A stretch of 26,236 nucleotides of DNA, taken from Pseudonocardiales bacterium. GTDB lineage: Bacteria > Actinomycetota > Actinomycetes > Mycobacteriales > Jatrophihabitantaceae. The notes below the pieces were generated by a model, which had not been told where the DNA came from, made no database searches, and worked only from the letters and a program-made list of their open reading frames with translations. A program made the position numbers and the translations under genes. The DNA is taken from positions 1 through 26,236 of the forward strand of contig JAVEEO010000142.1 of the NCBI GenBank assembly GCA_030840415.1, read 5' to 3'. This document shows, piece by piece, positions 1 through 9,121 of this stretch (the stretch's first letter is position 1; every line of letters starts with the position of its first letter).

Positions 1-2
1 CG

Positions 3-50
3 GCCGCCGCCAGCGATGCCGACGAGCGGGCGCTTGCCTCCGTCAGCTGA
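3..50 (+). CDS. possible C-terminal tail of an upstream gene (partial)
   Basis: An open frame enters from the left edge and ends in TGA at 48-50, encoding only about 15 residues ending in LASVS. Its third positions are mostly G or C, as in the genuine genes nearby. In mycobacteria the gene before ettA in the same direction is a single-stranded-DNA-binding-like protein (Rv2478c), so this could be its tail. Nothing in so few residues identifies the family. From 51 to 186 I see no gene, only GC-rich leader sequence ending in the ettA ribosome binding site. Confidence 0.3.
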   Translation, partial: AAASDADERALASVS

Positions 51-186
51 GCCCGGTGTTGGGCCCTGCGGTCCGCGCCCACGGGGGTAGCGGGCCGCCG
101 GGTTCGACACGACTGGGACACTGGAACTGAGGGCCGATGAGCTGATCGCCGGCCGATGACTTCCTAGTACGGATCAAGGACTAATA

Positions 187-1869
<1,683 letters not shown>

Positions 1870-1910
1870 GCCGGCCATGACCGGACGGCGTTAGGACTCG
1901 AGGGGCTGTC

Positions 1911-2423
1911 GTGGCACGCTTCGTCGCCCGCTGCGCGATGCGGTGGTCGGACATGGACGCCTACGGCCATGTCAACAACACCGCCTACCTGGCCTACCTG
2001 GAGCAGGCCCGGGTGTCGATGTTCTTCGACCGCTACGACTCGACCTTCGCCGGCGGCACCCTGGTTGCCCATCACGAGATCACCTACCTGCGGCCGGTGG
2101 TCTACCACCCCGAACCGCTGCGGCTCGAGCTGTGGGTCGAGCGGATCCGCGGGGCGTCCTTCGACGTGCGCTACGACGTCTACGACGGGCAGACGCTGGC
2201 CGCGCAGGCGGTCACCAGGCTGGTCACCTTCGACTTCGCCACCGACCGGCCGCGCCGGATCACCAAGGAGGAGAAGGCCATCCTGCTCAGCTACACCGAC
2301 GAACCGGCCGAGCCGGCCGCCCCCGGTGACCCGACGCAGCAGGCGATCGACGAGCTGGACGGCCAGCAGCCAGCCGGCGAGGCGACCGGTGCGTCCCGGC
2401 CCGGCGCGGCAGGGCAGGACTGA
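1911..2423 (+). CDS. acyl-CoA thioesterase, 4HBT hot-dog fold
   Basis: A 170-aa protein whose N-terminus (residues 11-34) has the hot-dog thioesterase signature RWSDMDAYGHVNN followed by YLAYLEQAR. In this family the Asp of the D-x-D-x-x-GHVNN segment (around D16) is catalytic, hydrolysing acyl-CoA or a related thioester in the cytosol. Residues after about 138 form an Ala/Pro/Gly-rich tail that is probably disordered. The GTG start follows an AGGGG-type site at 1901-1905. An ATG at 1877 is out of frame and stops at once. The gene lies 41 bp after ettA, and only 2 bp separate it from the next gene, so the pair is probably cotranscribed. This matches Rv2475c next to Rv2477c. The physiological substrate cannot be read from the sequence. 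Confidence 0.85.
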   Translation: MARFVARCAMRWSDMDAYGHVNNTAYLAYLEQARVSMFFDRYDSTFAGGTLVAHHEITYLRPVVYHPEPLRLELWVERIRGASFDVRYDVYDGQTLAAQAVTRLVTFDFATDRPRRITKEEKAILLSYTDEPAEPAAPGDPTQQAIDELDGQQPAGEATGASRPGAAGQD

Positions 2424-2425
2424 GC

Positions 2426-3040
2426 ATGTTGGACACCCTCGTACTGCCCGCCCAACTGGCTGACTTCGTGCCGATGGCCGAGCGCGCCCTCGACATCGAT
2501 CCGGCCTCGATGATCCGGTTCCGGGCGGCCGGGCAGACCGTGGCCGGCTACGTCCGGCTGCCCTACGACGTGCTGGCCGGCCGGACGCTGGCCGCCGACC
2601 CGGCCGGCTCCTTCGACAGCACCGTTGCCGCGGCCGACTTCATCCGGTGGGTCGAGCAGGCCGGACCGGTGCCGCCCGGCAAGGACGCGCACTGGCTGAG
2701 CCCGCTGCCGCCCCGACAGGGCTGGCGGCGGGTCGACCTGGTGCCCGACGGCGTGATCCGGGACCTGGTGCGCTCCGGGGCCGGACTCGCCGGCGAGGCC
2801 ACCAGCCGGCAGAGCCAGGAGTCGCTGCTCGCCTCGGTCGTGCTCACCGCCGCCGCCGGTGACGGCTCGCCGGACGTCGCGGTGCCGCTCGGGGCCCTGA
2901 GCGCGCTCACCCGGATGGGCTTCCTGCCCCGCGACTCCGAGGTCGGCATCGATGTCGGCCAGGGCTGGATCCGGGTCGCGGCCGGGTACGGCTCCACCTA
3001 CGTCAGCGACGGCAAGCCGCTCGGCCTGCTGTCCCTGTAA
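2426..3040 (+). CDS. conserved actinobacterial protein of unknown function (Rv2474c-like by position)
   Basis: A 204-aa soluble protein without signal peptide or membrane segment. It starts ATG two bases after the thioesterase stop, so translation is probably coupled. I recognise no catalytic motif. The N-terminal third (MLDTLVLPAQLADFVPMAERALDID onward) and the C-terminal part (residues 160-204, with GWIRVAAGYGSTYVSDG) look like compact alpha/beta segments around a Pro/Gly-rich middle. Position after a hot-dog thioesterase matches Rv2474c after Rv2475c in M. tuberculosis, supporting a real, conserved gene and perhaps a shared pathway. Function is unknown. The last codons and the TAA stop lie inside the first unit of a 19-bp tandem repeat (see 3028-3103). 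Confidence 0.75.
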   Translation: MLDTLVLPAQLADFVPMAERALDIDPASMIRFRAAGQTVAGYVRLPYDVLAGRTLAADPAGSFDSTVAAADFIRWVEQAGPVPPGKDAHWLSPLPPRQGWRRVDLVPDGVIRDLVRSGAGLAGEATSRQSQESLLASVVLTAAAGDGSPDVAVPLGALSALTRMGFLPRDSEVGIDVGQGWIRVAAGYGSTYVSDGKPLGLLSL

Positions 3041-3103
3041 ACCCACGCTGTCCCTGTAAACCCACGCTGTCCTGGAACACCCGCGTTGTCGCCGTAAAAG
3101 CTG
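3028..3103 (+). repeat. 19-bp tandem repeat, about four units, spanning a stop codon
   Basis: Two identical 19-bp units (3028-3046 and 3047-3065; each begins GCTGTCCCTGTAAAC) are followed by two decayed units (3066-3084 and 3085-3103; about 13 and 12 of 19 positions kept). The first unit includes the final codons and TAA stop of the preceding gene, so the array looks like a duplication of that 3' end. The period is not a multiple of three, which is compatible with non-coding sequence. I see no strong hairpin in the unit. Confidence 0.8.
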
Positions 3104-3144
3104 AAATCGCCGTGCCGTCCGCGACCCGCGCTGCACAATGAGCC

Positions 3145-3882
3145 ATGGCCGTTCTCGATCTCAGCGACAAGACCGTGATCGTCACCGGTGCCTCGTCCGG
3201 CATCGGTGAGGCGACCGCCCGACTGCTGCACGAGGCCGGCGCGCGGCCGGTGCTGGCGGCACGCCGGGCCGACCGGCTGCACCGGTTGAGCGAGCAGCTC
3301 GGCGGTGCGCTGGCGGTGCCCACCGACGTCACCGACCCGGCGAGCCGGCGGGCGCTGGTGCAGGCCGCCCTGGACCGGCACGGCCGGATCGACGGCCTGG
3401 TGAACAACGCCGGCACCGGCATTCTGAAACTGCTGGTCGACACCGAGCCCGAGGAGTTCAGCCAGCTGCTGGAGCTCAACCTGGTCAGCGCGCTGGCGAT
3501 GATTCGCGAGGTGCTGCCCAGCATGCAGGCCCAGGGCGGCGGCCGAATCGTCAACGTCTCCTCCGGCGTGATCCACACGCCCGCCCCGACCGTGTCCGCC
3601 TACGCGGCCAGCAAGGCCGGCCTGGTCATGCTCAGCGCGGTGGCCCGGGTAGAGCTGGCGGCGATGAACATCGACGTCTCCACCGTGCTGCCGTCGCTGA
3701 CCGCCACCGAGTTCGCCGGTGGCATCTACCAGCTCGGCACCGAGCCGTTCCCCGGCTTCGTCGTGCACAGCACCGACTACGTCGCGGGCGTGATCCTGCG
3801 GGCGCTGCGCACCGGCGAGGATCGCATCGACATCCCGCACGGCCCAGAGCAGGCCGAGGTGACCGCAACCCCGGCCGGCTGA
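3145..3882 (+). CDS. short-chain dehydrogenase/reductase (classical SDR)
   Basis: A 245-aa NAD(P)-dependent oxidoreductase with a complete classical SDR core: cofactor motif TGASSGIG at residues 14-21, a DVTD segment at 61-64, NNAG at 87-90, the Ser region at 139-140, and catalytic Tyr153/Lys157 in SAYAASKAG. Arg residues following the second strand (AARRADRL, 39-45) suggest NADPH preference. The C-terminal part is short and gives no substrate clue. There is no obvious Shine-Dalgarno before the ATG. About 104 bp, largely filled by a tandem repeat, separate it from the upstream gene. I know of no equivalent in the corresponding mycobacterial interval, so it is probably a lineage-specific insertion. 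It ends inside a 29-bp repeat array facing the convergent DUF2332 gene. Confidence 0.9.
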   Translation: MAVLDLSDKTVIVTGASSGIGEATARLLHEAGARPVLAARRADRLHRLSEQLGGALAVPTDVTDPASRRALVQAALDRHGRIDGLVNNAGTGILKLLVDTEPEEFSQLLELNLVSALAMIREVLPSMQAQGGGRIVNVSSGVIHTPAPTVSAYAASKAGLVMLSAVARVELAAMNIDVSTVLPSLTATEFAGGIYQLGTEPFPGFVVHSTDYVAGVILRALRTGEDRIDIPHGPEQAEVTATPAG

Positions 3883-3954
3883 TCCCGGCCGGCCGCCCTC
3901 GGACCGGCTGATCCCGATCGGCCGCCCTCGGACCGGCTGATCCCGGTCGGCCCC
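3875..3954 (+). repeat. 29-bp tandem repeat of three hairpin-forming units between convergent genes
   Basis: Units at 3875-3903, 3904-3932 and 3933-3954 (last one truncated) each begin CCGGCTGATCCCG. The SDR stop TGA (3880-3882) is inside the first unit. Each unit carries an inverted repeat of the form CGGCTGATC-CC-GATCGGCCG (exact spelling in unit 2; units 1 and 3 contain a mismatch and/or G-U pairs). Transcripts from either strand could form consecutive hairpins. Lying between two convergent genes, the array may act as a bidirectional terminator, which is an inference. Confidence 0.8.
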
Positions 3955-3985
3955 ACCACCCCGCGGGCCGAAAGCCGGCCTCGGG

Positions 3986-5050
3986 TCAGGTCGCCAGCCG
4001 CAGCGGAACCCCGTGGTCGGCCACCGTGCCCAGCAGCACCGGCGCCGGGTCGGCGAGCGCGCCGGGCACCGACAGCTGCACGGTCAGCTCGGCCGGCCGG
4101 TACTCCCGCTCGCCCTCGGCGCGGTCGTCCACCAGCACCGGACTCTCCATCGCGACATGGGCGATCGGCATCCGGCGCCGGGCCGCCGCCAGCACCCCCG
4201 ACGTCGCCGCGATCTCTTCCGCCGGCCAGTACTGGCGGGTGATCGAGTGCCAGACCACGGTGAGCGTGCCGTCCGCCGCCGGGGGTGAGAGCATCGCGGC
4301 CAGCCAGGACGAGGCGGGCGCGGCGTCCACCGGCACCGGATGCTCGGCGGCAACCGCCAGCGCCGCGCGCAGCCGCTCGTACCGGTGCAGGTCGTGCGGC
4401 CAGACGAACGAGGTCAACCGCAGCCGGCCCTCGGTCGTTGCCGCATCGATCGGCGCGAGGTCACAGCCGCGCCGGTCGGTCACCGTGTACGGCACCGGCG
4501 TGACCGGGCCCAGCACCGCGTCGGTCAACCGCAGCGGCGACGTTGCCGGCCCGGCGGACCAGCCGTCACCGGCGATGTAGAACCGGTCCACCAGCAGGTT
4601 CAGCCCGGCGGAGGCGCCCAGTTCGAGCAGCCGCACCGACGCCAGGCCGGAGCGGCGAACCGCGTCGAACAGCCCGACCAGCAGCGGCACCGACCTGCCC
4701 GGCTCGTTGGTCTGCGGCGCGACCTCGAGCGCCGCCCGCAACTCGTCGACGTGCCGCCGCAGCACCGGCTCGAAGTCCTGCCAGGCGCCGTCCGGCGAGG
4801 CGGTGCCACCGAGGTTGGGGTAGTAGACCGCCAGCTGCGGCTCGGTCCGCGACAGCACCAGGCGCTGCAGGCCGGCCATCAGCCGCAGTTGTACCACCGC
4901 CGAGCCAGGGGCGTCGGCCCAGTCCCGGCAGATCTCTGCGACCACGCCGCCTGCCTGCCAGTCCTCGGCCATCGCCAGCATCAGCGTCCGGTACAGCCCG
5001 TCCGGCAGCATCCGCGCGTGCCGGCGGAACCGATCGGCCAGGGTCGTCAC
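3986..5050 (-). CDS. DUF2332 family protein
   Basis: A 354-aa soluble protein that I recognise as DUF2332, a family common in actinobacteria and proteobacteria without an established function. The segment LLELGASAGLN (residues 141-151) resembles the glycine-rich motif I of class I SAM-dependent methyltransferases and is followed by a plausible alpha/beta core. A conserved-looking QTNEPGRS lies at 113-120. Start is GTG at 5050 (MTTLADRFRRHARM). It is the third of three minus-strand genes (glbO, aglA, this one) but is separated from aglA by a 78-bp gap with a strong hairpin, so cotranscription is uncertain. It converges on the SDR gene. A methyltransferase role is only suggested by one motif. 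Confidence 0.8.
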   Translation of the reverse strand: MTTLADRFRRHARMLPDGLYRTLMLAMAEDWQAGGVVAEICRDWADAPGSAVVQLRLMAGLQRLVLSRTEPQLAVYYPNLGGTASPDGAWQDFEPVLRRHVDELRAALEVAPQTNEPGRSVPLLVGLFDAVRRSGLASVRLLELGASAGLNLLVDRFYIAGDGWSAGPATSPLRLTDAVLGPVTPVPYTVTDRRGCDLAPIDAATTEGRLRLTSFVWPHDLHRYERLRAALAVAAEHPVPVDAAPASSWLAAMLSPPAADGTLTVVWHSITRQYWPAEEIAATSGVLAAARRRMPIAHVAMESPVLVDDRAEGEREYRPAELTVQLSVPGALADPAPVLLGTVADHGVPLRLAT

Positions 5051-5068
5051 ACCGCGACGATAGCCAGC

Positions 5069-5085
5069 GCCGCCGGGCCGGCGGC
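5069..5085 (-). terminator. hairpin between aglA and the DUF2332 gene
   Basis: A perfect 7-bp inverted repeat, GCCGCCG-GGC-CGGCGGC, lies about 44 bases after the aglA stop and 19 bases before the DUF2332 start, with both genes on the minus strand. It could terminate aglA transcripts or structure the leader of the next gene. There is no T-tract, which is usual in actinobacteria. Confidence 0.35.
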
Positions 5086-5128
5086 AGTTAGCCGGGACCC
5101 GGCAGCCCGCTCGGACCAGGCACCCTGC

Positions 5129-6793
5129 TCAGGACCGCAGCCAGACCGCGGTGTTGGCCGGCAGCTTGTCGCCCTCGATCGGTGAGGACGACAGCAGGAT
5201 CTCGCCTGGCGGCAGCTCCACCGGCACCTCGCCGGCGTTGAGGGCGACGACCAGGTTCGGGCCACGACGGTAGGCGAGGCAGCCTTCCGGTGCCTGCAGC
5301 CAGGCGAAGGACGAGCCGTGCAGCTCGGTCAGCTCGCGCCGCAGCCGCAGCGCCCGGCGGTAGAGCGACAGGGTGGAATCCGGGTCGGCTGCCTCGGCCT
5401 CGACGGTGAAGTCCTTCCACTCGGCCGGCATCGGCAGCCACGGCTGGGCCGCGTCGCCGAAGCCGAACGGCGGCTCGGTGCCCTCCCAGGGCAGGGGCAC
5501 CCGCTCGCCGTCCCGGCCGCGCTCGGTGTAACCGCTGCGCTTCCAGGTCGGGTCCTGCAGCACCTCGTCCGGCAGCTCGACGTTCTCCAGCCCCAGCTCG
5601 TCACCGTTGTAGATGTAGGCCGCGCCCGGCAGCGACAGCGAGATCAGCGAAGCCGCCCGGCCCCGGGCCTGCCCCAGCGCGCCGCCGCCGTAGCGAGTGG
5701 TGTGGCGCACCACGTCGTGGTTGGACAGCACCCAGGTGCACGGCGCGCCGACATCGGCCATCGCCTTGAGCGAACCGTCGATCGCCTCGATGAAGGCGGG
5801 AGCCGACCAGGGCGCCTCGATCAGCCTGAAGTTGAAGGTCAGGTGCAGCTCGTCCGGACGCACGTAGAGCGCCAGCCGCTTGTCGTCGGGCACCCAGGCC
5901 TCGCCCACCGCCATCCGGTGCGGGTAGCTGTCCAGCACCCGGCGGAACAGCCGCAGGCAGTCGTGCACGCCGTCCTGGTCGAAGCGCAGGTCGGGATCGA
6001 GCTGGGTGTGCGGGCCGGTGTAGTTGGTCAGGTCCATGTCGGGCAGGCCGGCGGGCTTGGCCATCGAGTGCGCGACGTCGACCCGGAAGCCGTCCACGCC
6101 CCGGTCCAGCCAGAACCGCAGGATCCGCTCGAACTCGGCGTGCACCTCGGGGTTGTCCCAGTTCAGGTCCGGCTGCTCGGGGGCGAAGATGTGCAGGTAC
6201 CACTGGCCGTCGGGCACCCGGTGCCAGGCCGGCCCGCCGAACATGGCCGGCCAGTTGTTGGGCGGCTCGGACCCGTCCGGCCCCTTGCCGTCGCGGAAGA
6301 TGAACCGGGCCCGCTCCGGCGAACCGGGGCCCGCGGCCAGGGCCTGGGCGAACCACGGGTGCTGGTCGGAGAAGTGGTTGGGAACGATGTCGACGGTGAC
6401 CTTGATGTCGCGGGAGTGCGCGGCGGTCACCAGCGCGTCGAAGTCGGCCAGGGTGCCGAACATCGGGTCCACGTCGGTCGGGTCCGCCACGTCGTAGCCG
6501 CCGTCGGCCATCGGCGAGGTGTAGAACGGGCTGAGCCAGATCCCGTCCACCCCGAGCTGCTGCAGGTGGTCCAGCCGGTTCCGGACGCCGATCAGGTCAC
6601 CGATGCCGTCGCCGTTGCCGTCGGCGAAGCTCTTGGGATAGATCTGGTAGACCACCGCGCTGCGCCACCAGTCGGCACCGCTGAGGTCGGGAGCGCCGCC
6701 GCCGCTGGCGAAGCCCTCCCCGGCGGTCTCGGTCGGGTCGCCGATGGCGGGGGCGTCGGTGGGACGGGCGGAATCGATGGGCGTGTCTGGCAC
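5129..6793 (-). CDS. aglA: glycoside hydrolase family 13 alpha-glucosidase
   Basis: A 554-aa cytosolic GH13 enzyme of the oligo-1,6-glucosidase/alpha-glucosidase type, expected to release glucose from the non-reducing ends of malto- or isomalto-oligosaccharides or from trehalose-related sugars. Conserved regions: YQIYPKSFADGNGDGIGD near the N-terminus, DIVPNH at about 135-140, nucleophile Asp239 in GFRVDVAH, acid/base Glu298 in VGEAW, and transition-state Asp360 in SNHD. The frame is open 46 codons further upstream, but I chose the GTG at 6793 because GGAGGA lies four bases before it and the upstream residues look non-coding. Residues 1-35 are a Pro/Ala/Thr-rich leader before the enzyme core. 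It lies 154 bp downstream of glbO, the same pair and order as Rv2470-Rv2471. Confidence 0.92.
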   Translation of the reverse strand: MPDTPIDSARPTDAPAIGDPTETAGEGFASGGGAPDLSGADWWRSAVVYQIYPKSFADGNGDGIGDLIGVRNRLDHLQQLGVDGIWLSPFYTSPMADGGYDVADPTDVDPMFGTLADFDALVTAAHSRDIKVTVDIVPNHFSDQHPWFAQALAAGPGSPERARFIFRDGKGPDGSEPPNNWPAMFGGPAWHRVPDGQWYLHIFAPEQPDLNWDNPEVHAEFERILRFWLDRGVDGFRVDVAHSMAKPAGLPDMDLTNYTGPHTQLDPDLRFDQDGVHDCLRLFRRVLDSYPHRMAVGEAWVPDDKRLALYVRPDELHLTFNFRLIEAPWSAPAFIEAIDGSLKAMADVGAPCTWVLSNHDVVRHTTRYGGGALGQARGRAASLISLSLPGAAYIYNGDELGLENVELPDEVLQDPTWKRSGYTERGRDGERVPLPWEGTEPPFGFGDAAQPWLPMPAEWKDFTVEAEAADPDSTLSLYRRALRLRRELTELHGSSFAWLQAPEGCLAYRRGPNLVVALNAGEVPVELPPGEILLSSSPIEGDKLPANTAVWLRS

Positions 6794-6947
6794 GCGGTCC
6801 TCCGGGGGAAGTGACACGGACGCCGACGCGCACACCGGCGATGGGGGTCGCGGTCCTCTTCCGGCCGCGCCGCTGTAAGCCTTTCCAGTCCATTCTGTCG
6901 CGACCGGGCAGGACGAGTCAAGCAGGCTCAACCGACACCGGCCGGCT

Positions 6948-7328
6948 TCAGCCGATCGAGTTGCGCATCGACTCGGCGGCCATCGTCAGGTACTGCCACA
7001 GCGGAGTCCGGATGTCCTCGGGCAGTTGCAGGGAATCCAGCGCGTCGCGCATGTGCCGCAGCCAGGCGTCGCGCTCGGCCTCACCGATCACGAACGGGGC
7101 ATGCCGCATCCGCAGCCGGGGATGGCCGCGGTTGGCCGTGTAGGTGGACGGCCCGCCCCAGTACTGGATCAGGAACAGCGCCAACCGGTCCGCGGCCGGT
7201 TCCAGGTCCGCTTCCGGATACAGCGGACGCAGCAGCGGATCGGCCGCGACCCCGTCGTAGAACCGCTGCACCAGCAACCGGAAGGTCTGCTCGCCACCGG
7301 CCCGCTCGAAGAAGTCCGGGCTCACCAC
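6948..7328 (-). CDS. glbO: group II truncated haemoglobin (trHbO)
   Basis: A 126-aa haem protein of the 2-on-2 globin fold. Group II signatures are all present: B10 Tyr24 (FY), CD1 Tyr37 in LYPEADL, FLIQYWGGP at 52-60, proximal His76 in RLRMRHAPF, and G8 Trp89 in DAWLRHM. These match the M. tuberculosis GlbO residues offset by one. The family binds O2 tightly and is implicated in oxygen or NO/peroxide chemistry near the membrane and respiratory chain. The start is one of two adjacent GTG codons at 7328/7325. It precedes aglA on the same strand as in mycobacteria. The upstream neighbour mscS is 137 bp away with a hairpin in between, so glbO probably has its own promoter in 7329-7399. Confidence 0.95.
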   Translation of the reverse strand: MVSPDFFERAGGEQTFRLLVQRFYDGVAADPLLRPLYPEADLEPAADRLALFLIQYWGGPSTYTANRGHPRLRMRHAPFVIGEAERDAWLRHMRDALDSLQLPEDIRTPLWQYLTMAAESMRNSIG

Positions 7329-7399
7329 CGCACGATCCCGACTCCCGTCCTGCGCGCCACGCTCACCTGTCCGTCACCGGCCCATTGTCCCTCACCGGG

Positions 7400-7422
7400 G
7401 GCCCGGCCCTCCCGCCCGGGCC
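7400..7422 (-). terminator. hairpin downstream of mscS
   Basis: GGCCCGG at 7400-7406 pairs perfectly with CCGGGCC at 7416-7422 across a 9-base loop, about 44 bases past the mscS stop on the minus strand and before glbO. No T-tract follows. It is a plausible factor-assisted terminator separating mscS from the glbO-aglA transcript. Confidence 0.4.
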
Positions 7423-7465
7423 ACGGGCAGCCGACCCGGAAAGCCGAGGCCGGGATCGGCGCCGG

Positions 7466-8425
7466 TCAGCCGGGCAGCGCGCTGTCCACCCCGGCGCTGT
7501 CCAGGTTCGCCCGGATCCGGGCCCGCAGTTCCCGGGCCACCCGCCACTGCTCCAGCGGCTTGACCCGGGCCACCAGTCGCAGCACCGTCTCCTCGCGCCC
7601 GAGCCGCTCGATGCCCAGTACCTCGGGGGCGGCCAGCAGGCTCGGCTGCCAGGCCTGGTCGGCGTACAGGTCCGCGGCCGCCGCGGTGAGGGCCGCGTGC
7701 GCGGCCGGCACGTCCTGGCCGACGCCGACCGGGACGTCGAGCACCACCTGGGCGTACTGCTGCGACATGTTGCCGACCCGGACGATCTCGCCGTTGCGCA
7801 CGTACCAGGCCACCCCCTCCACGTCGCGCAGCCGGGTGGTGCGCAGGCCGACGGCCTCCACGGTGCCGGTGGCCTCCTTGACGTCGATCACGTCGCCGAC
7901 GCCGTACTGGTCCTCGAGCATCAGGAACATGCCGGCCAGGAAGTCCTTGATGATGTTCTGGGCGCCGAACCCGAGCGCTACCCCGACCAGCGAGGTGCCG
8001 GCCACGAACGGCGCCAGGTTGATCTCGAACGTCTGCAGCGCCAGCAGGAGCGCCGTGACGAGGATCAGGAAGCTGACCGCGCTGCGCAGCACCGAGGCGA
8101 TGGTGTCGGCGCGCTGCTTGCGCCGCTCGCTGACCTGCCCGCTCGACTCCCAGAACGGCAGGGTGCCGGCCCGGTCGGTCAGCGGGCTGAGGATAGCCGG
8201 CACCCGGCCGGCCACGCTGGCGGCGCTGAGCCGGTTGATCCAGCGATGGACGAGCGCGCGTACCACCAGCGCCACCACCAGAATGCTCAGCAACTGCAGG
8301 GGTTTGGTGATCAGCAGGGCGGCGTGCTGGTGCCAGTAGGCCGGCACCGCGGCCGGTGCCGACTGGGCCGATCCGGCTCCGGCCGCCGGGTTCGCGAGGA
8401 GTTCCACGGCGGCTAAGCCTGCCAC
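7466..8425 (-). CDS. mechanosensitive ion channel, MscS family
   Basis: A 319-aa inner-membrane protein. Likely membrane segments lie at about residues 40-60, 112-132 and 137-158. The third is the pore helix with the family signature GVALGFGAQNIIKDFLAG (148-165), followed by FLMLEDQYGVGDVID and a beta domain (about 172-235) that in MscS forms the cytoplasmic cage. The C-terminal 80 residues are an alpha/beta domain as in MscS. The channel opens under membrane tension to release solutes in osmotic downshock. Start is uncertain: the GTG at 8425 gives the full frame, while a GTG six codons later (8407) is also possible, and neither has a strong ribosome binding site. Upstream the HNH gene diverges. 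The gene is not part of the mycobacterial order as I remember it. Confidence 0.9.
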   Translation of the reverse strand: MAGLAAVELLANPAAGAGSAQSAPAAVPAYWHQHAALLITKPLQLLSILVVALVVRALVHRWINRLSAASVAGRVPAILSPLTDRAGTLPFWESSGQVSERRKQRADTIASVLRSAVSFLILVTALLLALQTFEINLAPFVAGTSLVGVALGFGAQNIIKDFLAGMFLMLEDQYGVGDVIDVKEATGTVEAVGLRTTRLRDVEGVAWYVRNGEIVRVGNMSQQYAQVVLDVPVGVGQDVPAAHAALTAAAADLYADQAWQPSLLAAPEVLGIERLGREETVLRLVARVKPLEQWRVARELRARIRANLDSAGVDSALPG

Positions 8426-8634
8426 CTGCGGCGGCGCCGTCCCGGCTGCCGGGGCCCGCGGGCGCAGCGTGTCGATCTTTTAATGGGTGCGCGAAACCGC
8501 CGAGTCGGGTTCACTGGACTGCGACACTCGAAAGGGATGCCGGTGATCCGACCGCGGGTCCTCGACGTGTCGCGCCCGACCCGACGCGACACGACGCTGT
8601 GCCGCGCCGTGCCGCCACCGGTGAGGCCGGCCGG
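8426..8634. promoter_or_regulatory. divergent intergenic region between mscS and the HNH gene
   Basis: These 209 bases separate two divergent genes and should hold promoters for both. The only AT-rich island is TTTTAATGGG around 8478-8487, which could be part of a promoter. I cannot assign -35/-10 pairs with confidence. A plus-strand frame stays open across the region, but the HNH homology begins only at 8635. Confidence 0.3.
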
Positions 8635-9099
8635 ATGAGCGGGGCGCTGGTCCTCAACGCCACCTACGAGCCGCTGTGCGTGGTACCGCTGCGCCGCGCG
8701 GTGCTGCACTCGGCCCGGCTGGTGATCGAGGCGCCGACGGTGGTCCGGCTCAGCCGCTTCGTCCGGGTGCCCTACCGCAGCCGGGTGCCGCTCACCCGGC
8801 GGGCGGTCATGCACCGAGACGGCCTGCGCTGCGCCTACTGCCAGCGCCGGGCCGACACCATCGACCACGTGGTGCCGCGCAGCCGGGGCGGCAAGCACGA
8901 GTGGGTCAACGTGGTGGCCGCCTGCGCCACCTGCAACCACCGCAAGGCCGACCGGTTGCTCGCCGAACTCGGCTGGAGCCTGCCGTTCACGCCCCGGGAA
9001 CCGGCCGGCTATGCCGGGTTCACGGTCGGCTACGTCCGGGAACCGGCCTGGGAGCCCTACCTGGACGCATGGGGCAACGGTGACCAGGTCGCCAGCTGA
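8635..9099 (+). CDS. HNH endonuclease-like protein (Rv2469c-like)
   Basis: A 154-aa protein beginning MSGALVLNATYEPLCVVPLRRA, the typical start of this actinobacterial HNH family (Rv2469c in M. tuberculosis). The frame is open further upstream, but the ATG at 8635 fits the family start, with a GTGAGG 9-15 bases before it. The zinc/HNH core is complete: CAYC (about residues 62-65), DHVVPRSRGG (first His of the HNH motif), then CATCNHRKAD. This predicts a zinc-stabilised beta-beta-alpha metal nuclease fold. The biological role is not known to me, since the family is chromosomal and conserved rather than linked to restriction or phage. The amidase follows 22 bp downstream, suggesting one transcript. 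Confidence 0.9.
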   Translation: MSGALVLNATYEPLCVVPLRRAVLHSARLVIEAPTVVRLSRFVRVPYRSRVPLTRRAVMHRDGLRCAYCQRRADTIDHVVPRSRGGKHEWVNVVAACATCNHRKADRLLAELGWSLPFTPREPAGYAGFTVGYVREPAWEPYLDAWGNGDQVAS

Positions 9100-9121
9100 G
9101 CGACCCCGCTAGCCTGCCTGA

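Noticed and set aside
3028..3103. CRISPR-like array
   Set aside because: The units are directly adjacent with no spacers and no cas genes are nearby; the same applies at 3875-3954 and 21141-21193.
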